Of a DNA stretch of 11,567 nucleotides, positions 1-7,224 are shown in pieces. The position numbers and the translations under genes are program-made. The stretch is from Armatimonadota bacterium (GTDB taxonomy: Bacteria; Armatimonadota; Zipacnadia; Zipacnadales; FEN-943): NCBI GenBank assembly GCA_029777735.1, contig JAKORR010000941.1, positions 1 through 11,567 on the forward strand, given 5' to 3'. Numbering within the stretch: position 1 is the stretch's first letter; the number at the start of each line of letters is the position of its first letter. The notes under the pieces were generated by a model that was not told the origin of the DNA, made no database searches, and worked only from the letters and a program-made list of their open reading frames with translations.

Positions 1-8
1 GGTCCGGC

Positions 9-815
9 CTAGTGCATCGTCTGGCCACCGTCGACGTTGAGCGCTTGGCCTGTGATGTAGCTGGACTCGTCCGAGCACAGGAAGATGACGGCGTCGCACA
101 CGTCTTTCTCCGTGCACTCGCGCTTCATTGGTACCTGTTCAATGTACTTCTGCCGCACCTCTTCCACGGTCATGCCCCAGCGTTCGGCGTACTGAGGGAA
201 CAACTGCTCCTGCCACAACTTGCCACTCAGCAGGTTGCCAGGGCAAACTGCATTGACGCGGATGCCACGCTCGGCAAGCTCAAGCGCGAGCGATTGAGTG
301 AGGCCGATGCCACCGAACTTGCTCGCTGCATAGGCGCTGTTTTTCGACGAGCCGCGCTTGCCGGACTTAGAGTTGATCTGGACGATGACGCCGCTGCCTT
401 GCCACAGCATTGCGCGCACTGCATGCTTAGCGCAGATCATGTAGCCCACAAGGTTGACCTCGATGCACTTCCGCCACTGGTCAACTTCGATGTCGGTGAT
501 CGGGCCAGGAACCACAATACCAGCGTTGGCTACGAGGATGTCCAGCCGCCCCATCTCTTCTACAATCCGCCCCACCGCGGCCTCAACGCCAGCTTCGTCG
601 GTAACATCGCACTTCAAGGGCAAGGCCTTGACTCCATAGCGCTCGGTGCACTCGGCTGCTACTTTCTCTACCCCGTCCAGCATGATATCGGCGGCGGCCA
701 CATGCGCACCCTCCTGGGCCAAGCGCAGCGCCAAGGCCGCCCCGAGGCCTCGGCCAGCCCCCGTCACCAGGGCTACCCTACCTTCCAGTCTTCGACAAAC
801 CTTCTGTCCAGACAT
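9..815 (-). CDS. SDR-family oxidoreductase, sorbitol-6-phosphate 2-dehydrogenase-like
   Basis: A 268-residue classical short-chain dehydrogenase that probably interconverts a polyol (phosphate) and a ketose (phosphate) with NAD(H) in the cytosol. Visible motifs are the Rossmann glycine motif TGAGRGLG (residues 18-25), an acidic residue after strand 2 (D43, favouring NAD over NADP), NAG (97-99), N121, and the catalytic set S149, Y162 and K166 (YAASK). The stretches INSKSGK, KFGG-GLTQSLAL, GNLL, PQYA, VP-KR-C and TGQ-NV-GGQ-M match what I recall of E. coli SrlD (259 residues) better than generic SDRs. The frame stays open to 905, but the first 30 codons there do not look like an SDR. The ATG at 815 is preceded by AAGGAAG eight bases upstream, so I chose it. 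It is the last gene of the minus-strand run, 92 bases after the large hydrolase-like gene. No srl PTS genes are in view, so the true substrate may differ from sorbitol-6-phosphate. Confidence 0.85.
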   Translation of the reverse strand: MSGQKVCRRLEGRVALVTGAGRGLGAALALRLAQEGAHVAAADIMLDGVEKVAAECTERYGVKALPLKCDVTDEAGVEAAVGRIVEEMGRLDILVANAGIVVPGPITDIEVDQWRKCIEVNLVGYMICAKHAVRAMLWQGSGVIVQINSKSGKRGSSKNSAYAASKFGGIGLTQSLALELAERGIRVNAVCPGNLLSGKLWQEQLFPQYAERWGMTVEEVRQKYIEQVPMKRECTEKDVCDAVIFLCSDESSYITGQALNVDGGQTMH

Positions 816-883
816 GCCAACCACTTCCTTGCATGGTGACTCTTCTCGACCGGCGGGCACGGCGTGAAGGTCTCCTCGGTCAG

Positions 884-900
884 CGGCGCAGTGAGCGCCG
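884..900 (-). repeat. Small GC-rich hairpin between two operon genes
   Basis: A perfect 6-bp inverted repeat (CGGCGC / GCGCCG) with a 5-base loop lies in the 92-base gap between the stop of the large secreted protein and the ATG of the SDR gene. No T-run follows on the minus strand, so it does not look like an intrinsic terminator. It could be an mRNA processing or stability element, or chance in GC-rich DNA. Confidence 0.35.
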
Positions 901-907
901 GCCATTG

Positions 908-3900
908 CTATTGCTGCGGCACTGGAATCAAGTCGGCCAGGTATTTGCCGCGGAAGAGTTTGACGACCAAGGGCCCCTTCGCAGCTTCCTCGGGCGCCGT
1001 AAGCGTCACGGTCGCGGCGCCGGGCGCCTCATCAAGGCACTGATTGTCGAGATCACTGAGCACGACCTGCAGATTCGGCATCAGGCACGGAAGGGTCACA
1101 TGGATTCTCGTGCCCTCAACGCGGGCTTGAGCAAGCAACGGCAGATCCGCCAGTACGGCGATGTCGCTGCTCTCCAGCCTTTCTCCAACGACCCATCGTT
1201 GGCCCTGTCTCTCCGGCTTTAGCTCTACGCCTCGCAACAAGTCCACGCAGTGCCGGCCCTTGCGCAACGCCAGTTCAACCAGTGGCCCTCCCACAGGATA
1301 GGGCCGGGCATTGAGGACTACTGTTATCTGCTTGTCCGCAGCCGAAAAGCGGTTCAAATATACCCGCCCCTGTAACGTAGGGACAAGTGCCTCGACTCGG
1401 CCATACCCAAAGGCGTCGGCGTTCTCGCGCAAGAGCCGCTGGTATCTCAGGCTATACCGTGATCCGAAGGCGCCCATCCCGTTCCACAGCTTCACTTCCT
1501 GCCCATGTGGCGTGTTCTTGTAGTCCAGGTCGAAGGGCTTGCATTCTGGGAAGTAGAAACGCAGTAGGTTGCAGACCACAGGGCGCACAGGCAGGGCGTG
1601 ATAGCCCACCTCGTAGACGATGCTGCCATCCAGGTTCGCAGCCAGGTGATCGTTGCCCGGGAACTCCGTCGTCAATGCCAGGTCGGGACGTATCCTGTCC
1701 ATCAGGGCATGGGCACGCTTGCAGATCTCAGCACAGCCCTGCAACCAGGCGTTTAGCCCGGGCTCCGGCGAGAACAGGTGCTTGTGCTTATCCGAGAAGC
1801 ACGGGTAGCCCGCGTGGCCGAACTCGTCGATGCGCAGGTATCTGATGCCCGTGTCGCGGAAGATCCGTGCCACACAGCGGCTCAGGTAATCTGCCCACCA
1901 CTCGGTGTCACAGCACATGTTCCACGATGCGTAGGCGGCCACATAGCCCTTCGGGTTTAGCGGACACTTGAGGCTGTCTTCCCAGTAGGGGTTGACCGCA
2001 CCGTAGATGGGACCAAAGTTGTGCCCCACATCGGTTGTGTCGCAGGCCAACATGCCGTCAATGTACACGCCCGGAAGGGTCCCACGGTCCTTGCACACCT
2101 CCACGTGCTTGCGGAAGGCCTCGAGCCCGCCCCAGGTCTCGTTGTATGCGTAATCACCACGGTTGAGCGGGTATCGCAGGCGCTTAGCCACGGGGTCCAT
2201 GACCCAGTAAGGCTTGTAGCGCGCGAAGAGGGCCTCGCCCAGCGTCTTGGGCAGTGTCTCCAGGTTCATCTCGACTCGCCACGGGCCGAGGTCCGACCAT
2301 TCCCACCAGCTCATCATCTCAGCCACACCACACTGCTCGGTCAGATAGTCCGTGCGCCATTGGCCTTTCTCGTCCACCAGAGGGCTCTGGCCCCAGCCGG
2401 GCGCTGTGACGTTCCACCAATCGGCTAGGGCTCCCGGGTACGGACGCCATTTCCACACGTGATGGGCCCACTTGGCGTACTCCGCCAGCGCGTTGTGCCA
2501 GTCGCCCTCATGCACCCCTAGGACTGCCGGAGGCAACTGCAGCGCTGCGCCGGCCGCCACGGTTCTGCGTAGGTACTCGAAGCCCAGCGACACGCCGGGC
2601 GCGGGGGCCAGGCTGCGTTTCCAGAGGGCGCCGGGGTCCATTAGCCGCCCCGCTTCGTCCCGGCCGTACTCGTCATCATACCTGTCGCCCTTACGCAGCA
2701 CCGGGCACTTGTATCCACCTGCTTCGTCCTCAATGCGCACGCTCAGGCCGCAGCCCTCGGCAGGCCGGAAGACATCGATCATCTGCCACCACGCTGTGTT
2801 CTCGCCGTAGGCTGTGCGCAGGTACGTCGGCACGTCGGCGATGATGCCGCCGCAGTAGGGAAACAGGTAGTAGTCGGCCTCGAGGCCTGCGATGTGTGGA
2901 AAGGCTGTCTTCACCTGCACGGGCGTCTCGCCCCTGTTGGATAGACGCAGACCCAGCCTCAGCCTGCCCTGTCCGGCCGTCTCAGCGGTCAACGTTGCGG
3001 CCATTCGCAACTCCAGCAGCAGCAGCTCGGCCTCGAAGCCCATGGGCTTGGAGTGAGTCGTAAGCCTGTTGACTGTGAAGTCGCCGGAGCCGAGCCGCTT
3101 GCCGTCCACCTCGATCAGGAAGAGGTGAGAGGCTTGCGCCGTGGCTGTCTCGTTCGGGATACTCGGCAACAGCGGGCGGTCGGTATAGCCGGTGGTGATC
3201 GACTGCAGCCGGAGGCCGTCGTCACAGGCGAACCGGGCAGTCAGATGGGCGTCGCCGAGGATGAGCACGTTGCCGTCCTTGCGGCAGATCGCTGGCTTGG
3301 CCACTGGCCGGCATGACGGCACCACTACCCTCGGGCACATATCAATGACCGGGGGCCGCATATAGGCCATGCTGAGGGTCAGCGCGACGTTCCTCAAGGT
3401 TATGGGTGCGTCCTTCGGGGCGGCTACACGGAGCAATCGGGGCACCCGGCGCGGGGCCGTGACACGGCTTGACACTGTCCCCTCGCCGAGCGTGCTCTCG
3501 GCGGCCACAGGCTTGCTGTTGTCATCAAGCCAAGAGAGGATCGGGGGCGTGCCCTCGTACTCGACAGTGGCTACGACGGGCTCTAGCGGGTCCACCGCCT
3601 CGCGCTCGATCCACAGGCGAGCCGAGCTGCCCGCCGGCACCCACGGGCCCTTTGCAGTGCGCCCTGGCCCGTCAGCTTCACAGAAGCCCACCAGACCCTC
3701 GGGGTCGTGCAGGGCACTGCGCCACGCGGGCTGCGTCACCGTCGTGGTGCGGGGTGGCCCCCATACCACCTGTGTCGCCAAGCTAGTGGTAACGAGGACG
3801 AGCCGCACCATGTACTCCCCGTGGGCGTCGATGGCGTTGAGCTTTTCACTCGTCCAGCTAGCGCCGCCGTCAAAGCTAACCGCGCTTGTGCCGTGTTCGA

Positions 3901-4441
3901 CCGTGTTGTCGATGCCGATGTAGATATAATCATCAGTCTTGGGCTTGCCCTCAGCGGGCAATTTGCGAAAGACGATCTCGTTGGGCCCTCTGGTGATCGC
4001 GTCGAGGGGCACGGCGAAGTCCGTCCAGCGCCAGCGCAGAGGCTCCTGGCCCGACGAGCGGCCCTCGAAACCGTCGGCCGTGCCATAGCGGCGGGCCCGG
4101 CCGTTGACAACGACCTCGAAGCTCTCGTCCAGGCCGTTGGCGGGCAGGCCGGGTGTGGCCCACGAATAGTCTTGGATTGCGAAAAACACGCGCACGCGGG
4201 CGACCTTGATCTTGCGCCATAGTTCCTCGGGCACAACCGAAAGGTCGAGAGTCTTGCGCGTATGGTACTCGGGGCCGGTCTGGTGGCTGGTGCCCATCGA
4301 GGCACCGCCCCAGTTGCCCGAGTCGTTGTAGACCATCCACGCGCCTGGGTGGATCTGCTCCAGCACCGGAGATCCAGCCGCCTCCACCCCCCAGGCAAAT
4401 CCGCCCGCCGCAAGCAGTAACACGGGAAGACCTATCCTCAT
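908..4441 (-). CDS. Large secreted putative glycoside hydrolase, DUF6259-like TIM barrel
   Basis: A 1177-residue exported protein. The N-terminus (MRIGLPVLLLAAGGFAWG, then VEAAG) is a typical Sec signal peptide. Residues about 25-220 look like a beta-sandwich carbohydrate-binding domain (NDSGNWGG, then VVNGRARRYG). About 220-640 are further beta-rich domains. About 665-1010 look like a TIM-barrel catalytic region with PGVYIDG (D795), GIRYLRIDEFGH (D872, E873) and LTTEFPGND (E926), and about 1025-1177 are a C-terminal beta-sandwich. The acidic residues at barrel strand ends are plausible catalytic groups. The overall look resembles DUF6259 proteins, which I recall as poorly characterised hydrolase-like proteins; no substrate can be read from the sequence. 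I chose the ATG at 4441 because GGGAGGAG lies just upstream. A GTG at 4462 overlaps the yraN stop (GTGA) but has no ribosome site. Proposed role: cleavage of an extracellular glycan feeding the neighbouring enzymes. Family assignment is from memory; exported hydrolase-like nature is fairly sure. Confidence 0.72.
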   Translation of the reverse strand: MRIGLPVLLLAAGGFAWGVEAAGSPVLEQIHPGAWMVYNDSGNWGGASMGTSHQTGPEYHTRKTLDLSVVPEELWRKIKVARVRVFFAIQDYSWATPGLPANGLDESFEVVVNGRARRYGTADGFEGRSSGQEPLRWRWTDFAVPLDAITRGPNEIVFRKLPAEGKPKTDDYIYIGIDNTVEHGTSAVSFDGGASWTSEKLNAIDAHGEYMVRLVLVTTSLATQVVWGPPRTTTVTQPAWRSALHDPEGLVGFCEADGPGRTAKGPWVPAGSSARLWIEREAVDPLEPVVATVEYEGTPPILSWLDDNSKPVAAESTLGEGTVSSRVTAPRRVPRLLRVAAPKDAPITLRNVALTLSMAYMRPPVIDMCPRVVVPSCRPVAKPAICRKDGNVLILGDAHLTARFACDDGLRLQSITTGYTDRPLLPSIPNETATAQASHLFLIEVDGKRLGSGDFTVNRLTTHSKPMGFEAELLLLELRMAATLTAETAGQGRLRLGLRLSNRGETPVQVKTAFPHIAGLEADYYLFPYCGGIIADVPTYLRTAYGENTAWWQMIDVFRPAEGCGLSVRIEDEAGGYKCPVLRKGDRYDDEYGRDEAGRLMDPGALWKRSLAPAPGVSLGFEYLRRTVAAGAALQLPPAVLGVHEGDWHNALAEYAKWAHHVWKWRPYPGALADWWNVTAPGWGQSPLVDEKGQWRTDYLTEQCGVAEMMSWWEWSDLGPWRVEMNLETLPKTLGEALFARYKPYWVMDPVAKRLRYPLNRGDYAYNETWGGLEAFRKHVEVCKDRGTLPGVYIDGMLACDTTDVGHNFGPIYGAVNPYWEDSLKCPLNPKGYVAAYASWNMCCDTEWWADYLSRCVARIFRDTGIRYLRIDEFGHAGYPCFSDKHKHLFSPEPGLNAWLQGCAEICKRAHALMDRIRPDLALTTEFPGNDHLAANLDGSIVYEVGYHALPVRPVVCNLLRFYFPECKPFDLDYKNTPHGQEVKLWNGMGAFGSRYSLRYQRLLRENADAFGYGRVEALVPTLQGRVYLNRFSAADKQITVVLNARPYPVGGPLVELALRKGRHCVDLLRGVELKPERQGQRWVVGERLESSDIAVLADLPLLAQARVEGTRIHVTLPCLMPNLQVVLSDLDNQCLDEAPGAATVTLTAPEEAAKGPLVVKLFRGKYLADLIPVPQQ

Positions 4442-4458
4442 CTGCTTCTCCTCCCGGT

Positions 4459-4977
4459 TCACGGCCTGAGGGCTCTGAGGTCCGAGTAGTCCACAGCCAA
4501 GAATCCAATGTCCACTACGCGCCCGCGATCGTCAAAGCACACATCGGCGATCTGGATCACGCGATCGAGCTCGGCAAGAGCCGGGCGCCGCGACAGGAAC
4601 CGCTCCACGGCCCGCAGCAGGCGTCGTCTCTTGGCCAGCCCAAGCCGCCCCGACGGCCGAGCCGTGCCCTGGCGGTAGGACCGCACCTCGACGAAAACCA
4701 ACCGCCGTCCCTTACGGGCCACTACGTCCAACTCTCCCTCGCGGTTGCGCAGGTTGCGGGCCAGGATCCTGTGCCCCTGCCAGAATAGCCTGAAGGCCAC
4801 GGCATTCTCGGCACGTCGGGCCTGTAAGCCACGCTCCTTATCGGACGAGACGGTATGGCGGCGCTCGCCTGGCCGCGCCGTCCAGTGGGGGTCCCACGGC
4901 ATCAGGCGCCGCAGGTAGACAAGGACTGCACTCAACCTGGAAGACCAAGTCCTGCGGTCCATAGCACTCCGGCGCAT
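4459..4977 (-). CDS. yraN: YraN / UPF0102 family nuclease-fold protein
   Basis: A 172-residue protein of the UPF0102 (YraN) family, which has an Archaeal-Holliday-junction-resolvase / restriction-endonuclease-like fold and no settled role. The core is clear: RAE (E57), GHRILARNLRNREGELDVVA (residues 68-87, with D84), LVFVEVR (93-99, E97, with R in place of the usual K), and the GRLGLAKRRRLLRAVERFL helix (110-128), followed by a terminal strand around 139-147. The first ~45 residues are a basic, tryptophan-containing extension not found in short (~120 residue) homologues; I recall similar extensions in Planctomycetes-type genomes. Start choice is uncertain: the ATG at 4977 has no ribosome site, and an in-frame ATG at 4962 follows GGAG by four bases. 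It sits 46 bases after the M14 gene and 17 bases before the ATG of the large hydrolase-like gene, so it is probably co-transcribed with carbohydrate genes, an unusual setting for yraN. Confidence 0.85.
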   Translation of the reverse strand: MRRSAMDRRTWSSRLSAVLVYLRRLMPWDPHWTARPGERRHTVSSDKERGLQARRAENAVAFRLFWQGHRILARNLRNREGELDVVARKGRRLVFVEVRSYRQGTARPSGRLGLAKRRRLLRAVERFLSRRPALAELDRVIQIADVCFDDRGRVVDIGFLAVDYSDLRALRP

Positions 4978-4992
4978 ACGTGACTACGTGAC
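4977..4992. repeat. Tandem 8-bp direct repeat at the yraN start
   Basis: Two perfect, adjacent copies of TACGTGAC (4977-4984 and 4985-4992) cover the first base of the yraN ATG and the 15 bases upstream, where a ribosome site would be expected. The repeat could reflect slippage or be chance; no function is evident. Confidence 0.5.
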
Positions 4993-5023
4993 TCGGATGA
5001 AGGGGCCTAAAGAATACGGGCCT

Positions 5024-6007
5024 CTAGGTCTGCTCGTGCCAGCGCAGAGCCATCTCAATACCGGCCCAGGCGGCCGCCTCGCTCAGTGTCCTCTGCTGCG
5101 AGGGCGGACACAGCAAAGAGTTGTTGCGTACCTCACTGGTCACGCACGGCATTTGCGAATACAAGTTGCCCCAGGCTCGGCGGAAGTAGTCGGCCTGCAT
5201 GCCCGAGTAGCCCAGCGGAGCTATTTTCTTCATCGGGCGGCCGCCTACCCTGTCCCACCACTCGATCATCTTGTGGCCTATCTCCATCTCCTTCTTCTGA
5301 ATCCACTCCGGCTGCTCGTCGAAAAGAATGGGCAGGAGAACCATCGCGTCCTCCATCTGTCCCACGAACTCTGTCTGGTGCAACGACATCAGCAGGCTAT
5401 AGCTATGCGTCTCCATAAGCCGGAATAGGAGCCTGAATAGGGAGCTGTCGTGGTGTCGATTGGGCTCCACGTACTCGTATTCGCTTACCTGCTCGTAGAC
5501 GATGCCGATGGTAGCGGGCCTGGGGTCTACCTCCCGCAGATCCCACTTGTCGTACCGCTCCCACATCCTGCCCGTCTCGCGGTTGAGCCCGCGCATCCAC
5601 ATCCAGAACTCCTCGTTGGTATACTGGGTGCCGTCCCACCATTTTACTGGCGCACGCTCCGTCCCGCCGGGATTGACGTCGGGCAGGAAGGTTAGAGTGA
5701 GCGACTGGAGCACGGCGTCACGATCCAGCGGCGGCGGCTCACCGTCCAGACCTCGTCCTGATAGCAGCTTGGCGATTAGGTTCATCATAGCCGCACAGGG
5801 TGCGGGCTCGTGCGCGTGGGACTTCTCGAGGATCACCTCGGTCCTATCCCCGCCGGAGGAGGCGTCGCCCAAGATCAGGGCGAAGACTGGTCTGCCCGTG
5901 AACTGGCGGACCTGCTCCACCGCCAGCAAGTCAGGGTATTCCTGCTGCCACTGAGCCACCAGACGCTCAACGTCGTCGGGGTGACTCACCCAGCCTTTGG
6001 GTTTCAT
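5024..6007 (-). CDS. M14-family zinc carboxypeptidase-like protein
   Basis: A 327-residue protein with the zinc-peptidase M14 core in order: SHAHEPAP with the HxxE metal site (H64, E67), FLPDVNPGG (107-115), the substrate-carboxylate pair in GLNR (N142, R143), the third zinc ligand in SLHQTEF (H210), and a candidate general-base glutamate in TSEVRNN (E292). The length fits a lone M14 catalytic domain. Family members remove C-terminal amino acids from peptides, cleave cell-wall peptides, or (in the AstE/ASPA-like branch) hydrolyse N-acyl amino acids. No signal peptide is visible, so it should act in the cytosol. The ATG at 6007 is backed by AAGGAGG ten bases upstream. It lies 62 bases after the deacetylase-like gene and 46 before yraN. 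In this context it may trim peptide or amino-acyl groups from glycopeptides; this is inference, while membership of M14 is well supported. Confidence 0.82.
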   Translation of the reverse strand: MKPKGWVSHPDDVERLVAQWQQEYPDLLAVEQVRQFTGRPVFALILGDASSGGDRTEVILEKSHAHEPAPCAAMMNLIAKLLSGRGLDGEPPPLDRDAVLQSLTLTFLPDVNPGGTERAPVKWWDGTQYTNEEFWMWMRGLNRETGRMWERYDKWDLREVDPRPATIGIVYEQVSEYEYVEPNRHHDSSLFRLLFRLMETHSYSLLMSLHQTEFVGQMEDAMVLLPILFDEQPEWIQKKEMEIGHKMIEWWDRVGGRPMKKIAPLGYSGMQADYFRRAWGNLYSQMPCVTSEVRNNSLLCPPSQQRTLSEAAAWAGIEMALRWHEQT

Positions 6008-6069
6008 CCTGTTGGTGCCTCCTTCGTCAAAGGGTCGGTCTCTGACAGTGCCCTTCTCGATCTTCGCGT

Positions 6070-7173
6070 CTATTCCGCGAGGAACTCGTCGGCCCAGAAG
6101 ACCGGTTCATACCCGCGTTCGGTCACGAACTGCAGGGCTGTGCGGACCTTGTCCATGACGTCGGGCTGGTAGTGCCGCTCCAGTTCGCGACGGAAGTATT
6201 GCTCATGGATCAACAACTCCATCAGCTCACCGGTGTGCGAATTGTTGGCGGCCTCCTCGAGCCGTGGGCGTACCTGTCCCAGAGCCACGCTGTTAACCAC
6301 TTGGTCGCAGTTGATGAACAGGAGGTCCAGATCAAAGTCCTTCCAGGCATCGCGACCGGCGATGTGGTCGCACAATTCGGCGCTCAGGTAGTACTTGGTC
6401 GTGCAGGTATCGCCGGGTACATGGGCCAGGAGAATTAGGCCTCGATACCCTGCGTCGTGCACAGCGCGGGCGGCGTCGCGCGGGCATTCGGCCCAGTGGA
6501 CAGTAGTCCAGCGGCTCATGACCTCCTCACCGGCGAACCGTCGTATTTGCTCATGCACGCGCGCGATGTCGCCGGCCATCTCCTCATAGCTTGCGTCCTT
6601 GTAGATGCGGTCGGGTTTGTCCGCCCGTGCGTGGAAGGTCAGGTGCAACCAGGAGGCATTGTCGGCAAACTCGTCCCGCCACTTCTCTGGCACCTGCTGC
6701 AGTGTGAAGTCGCCGCCGTCGCTATAGTAGATGTTCATGTGAATCTTGGCGCCGAACTGCTCGTGCATATTTCGCCAGAAGCGTAGGTACCAATGATCGA
6801 ACAGTGACTGGTAGTCGTCGGGCCCGGCAGCCAGATCGCGAAGCCACTGAACGTTGTCGTCGATGGAAAACCTATAGCGACGCCTAGACGCCGCGTCCCA
6901 CACCAGGCGCAGGTCGGTGGCCCCGGAGCGCGCCGCACTCTGGGCTAGGATCTTCACCGTCTGCTCGCGCTGGGTGAGGCGCGCGGGTCCCTCAAAGGAT
7001 CCGTCTGGCCTCACGTTGGCCGGCGTACTGTCCAGGGTCACGGTGGCGCCGGGCCATGTGCGTCCCCTTACGGTGATCGTCAGCGCACCGTCACACTCGG
7101 CGCCGTCGTGGCGGTTGAGCAAATCGCCGTCCCAGGGAGAATCGAGGATGATGTTCTTGTCCAGGACTGCCAT
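6070..7173 (-). CDS. NodB/CE4-like polysaccharide deacetylase-type protein with Ig-like domain
   Basis: A 367-residue protein without a visible signal peptide. Residues about 28-80 (TITVRGRTWPGATVTLDS, then a DGSF turn) look like a bacterial Ig-like/Big domain of the kind attached to glycoside hydrolases. Residues about 98-365 look like a divergent NodB-type barrel: FSIDDN (D105, D106) in place of TFDDG, HLTFH (H177 and H181, spaced as in the HSxxH metal motif but lacking the serine), and LIHEQYF (H323) in the place of the C-terminal LH motif. D106, H177 and H181 would form the metal triad. CE4 members remove N- or O-acetyl groups from chitin oligomers, peptidoglycan or xylan; substrate here is unknown. 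The start at 7173 has AAGGAGG seven bases upstream. It follows the GH38 gene by 51 bases. The assignment rests on motif spacing only; another TIM-like hydrolase is possible. Confidence 0.6.
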   Translation of the reverse strand: MAVLDKNIILDSPWDGDLLNRHDGAECDGALTITVRGRTWPGATVTLDSTPANVRPDGSFEGPARLTQREQTVKILAQSAARSGATDLRLVWDAASRRRYRFSIDDNVQWLRDLAAGPDDYQSLFDHWYLRFWRNMHEQFGAKIHMNIYYSDGGDFTLQQVPEKWRDEFADNASWLHLTFHARADKPDRIYKDASYEEMAGDIARVHEQIRRFAGEEVMSRWTTVHWAECPRDAARAVHDAGYRGLILLAHVPGDTCTTKYYLSAELCDHIAGRDAWKDFDLDLLFINCDQVVNSVALGQVRPRLEEAANNSHTGELMELLIHEQYFRRELERHYQPDVMDKVRTALQFVTERGYEPVFWADEFLAE

Positions 7174-7224
7174 TGCAGGTCCTCCTTGCTCCGAACCAAG
7201 ACTGTCTGATGCGTGCGAGCGACG

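Noticed and set aside
12..839. Long plus-strand open frame opposite the SDR gene
   Set aside because: The minus-strand product has full SDR motifs; the plus frame shows no family features and is a GC-rich antisense shadow.
816..905. Upstream extension of the SDR gene
   Set aside because: The 30 added residues do not fit the family, and the ATG at 815 has its own ribosome site.
4442..4462. GTG start of the large hydrolase-like gene overlapping the yraN stop
   Set aside because: GTGA overlap is attractive, but no ribosome site precedes it; GGGAGGAG lies within this stretch and serves the ATG at 4441.
5001..5025. Possible terminator hairpin after the M14 gene
   Set aside because: The stem AGGGGCC / GGCCTCT is imperfect on the minus strand, has an 11-base loop, and no T-run follows.
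6023..6060. Possible hairpin between the deacetylase-like and M14 genes
   Set aside because: Only a 5-bp AAGGG/CCCTT stem with a long loop was found and no T-run follows.
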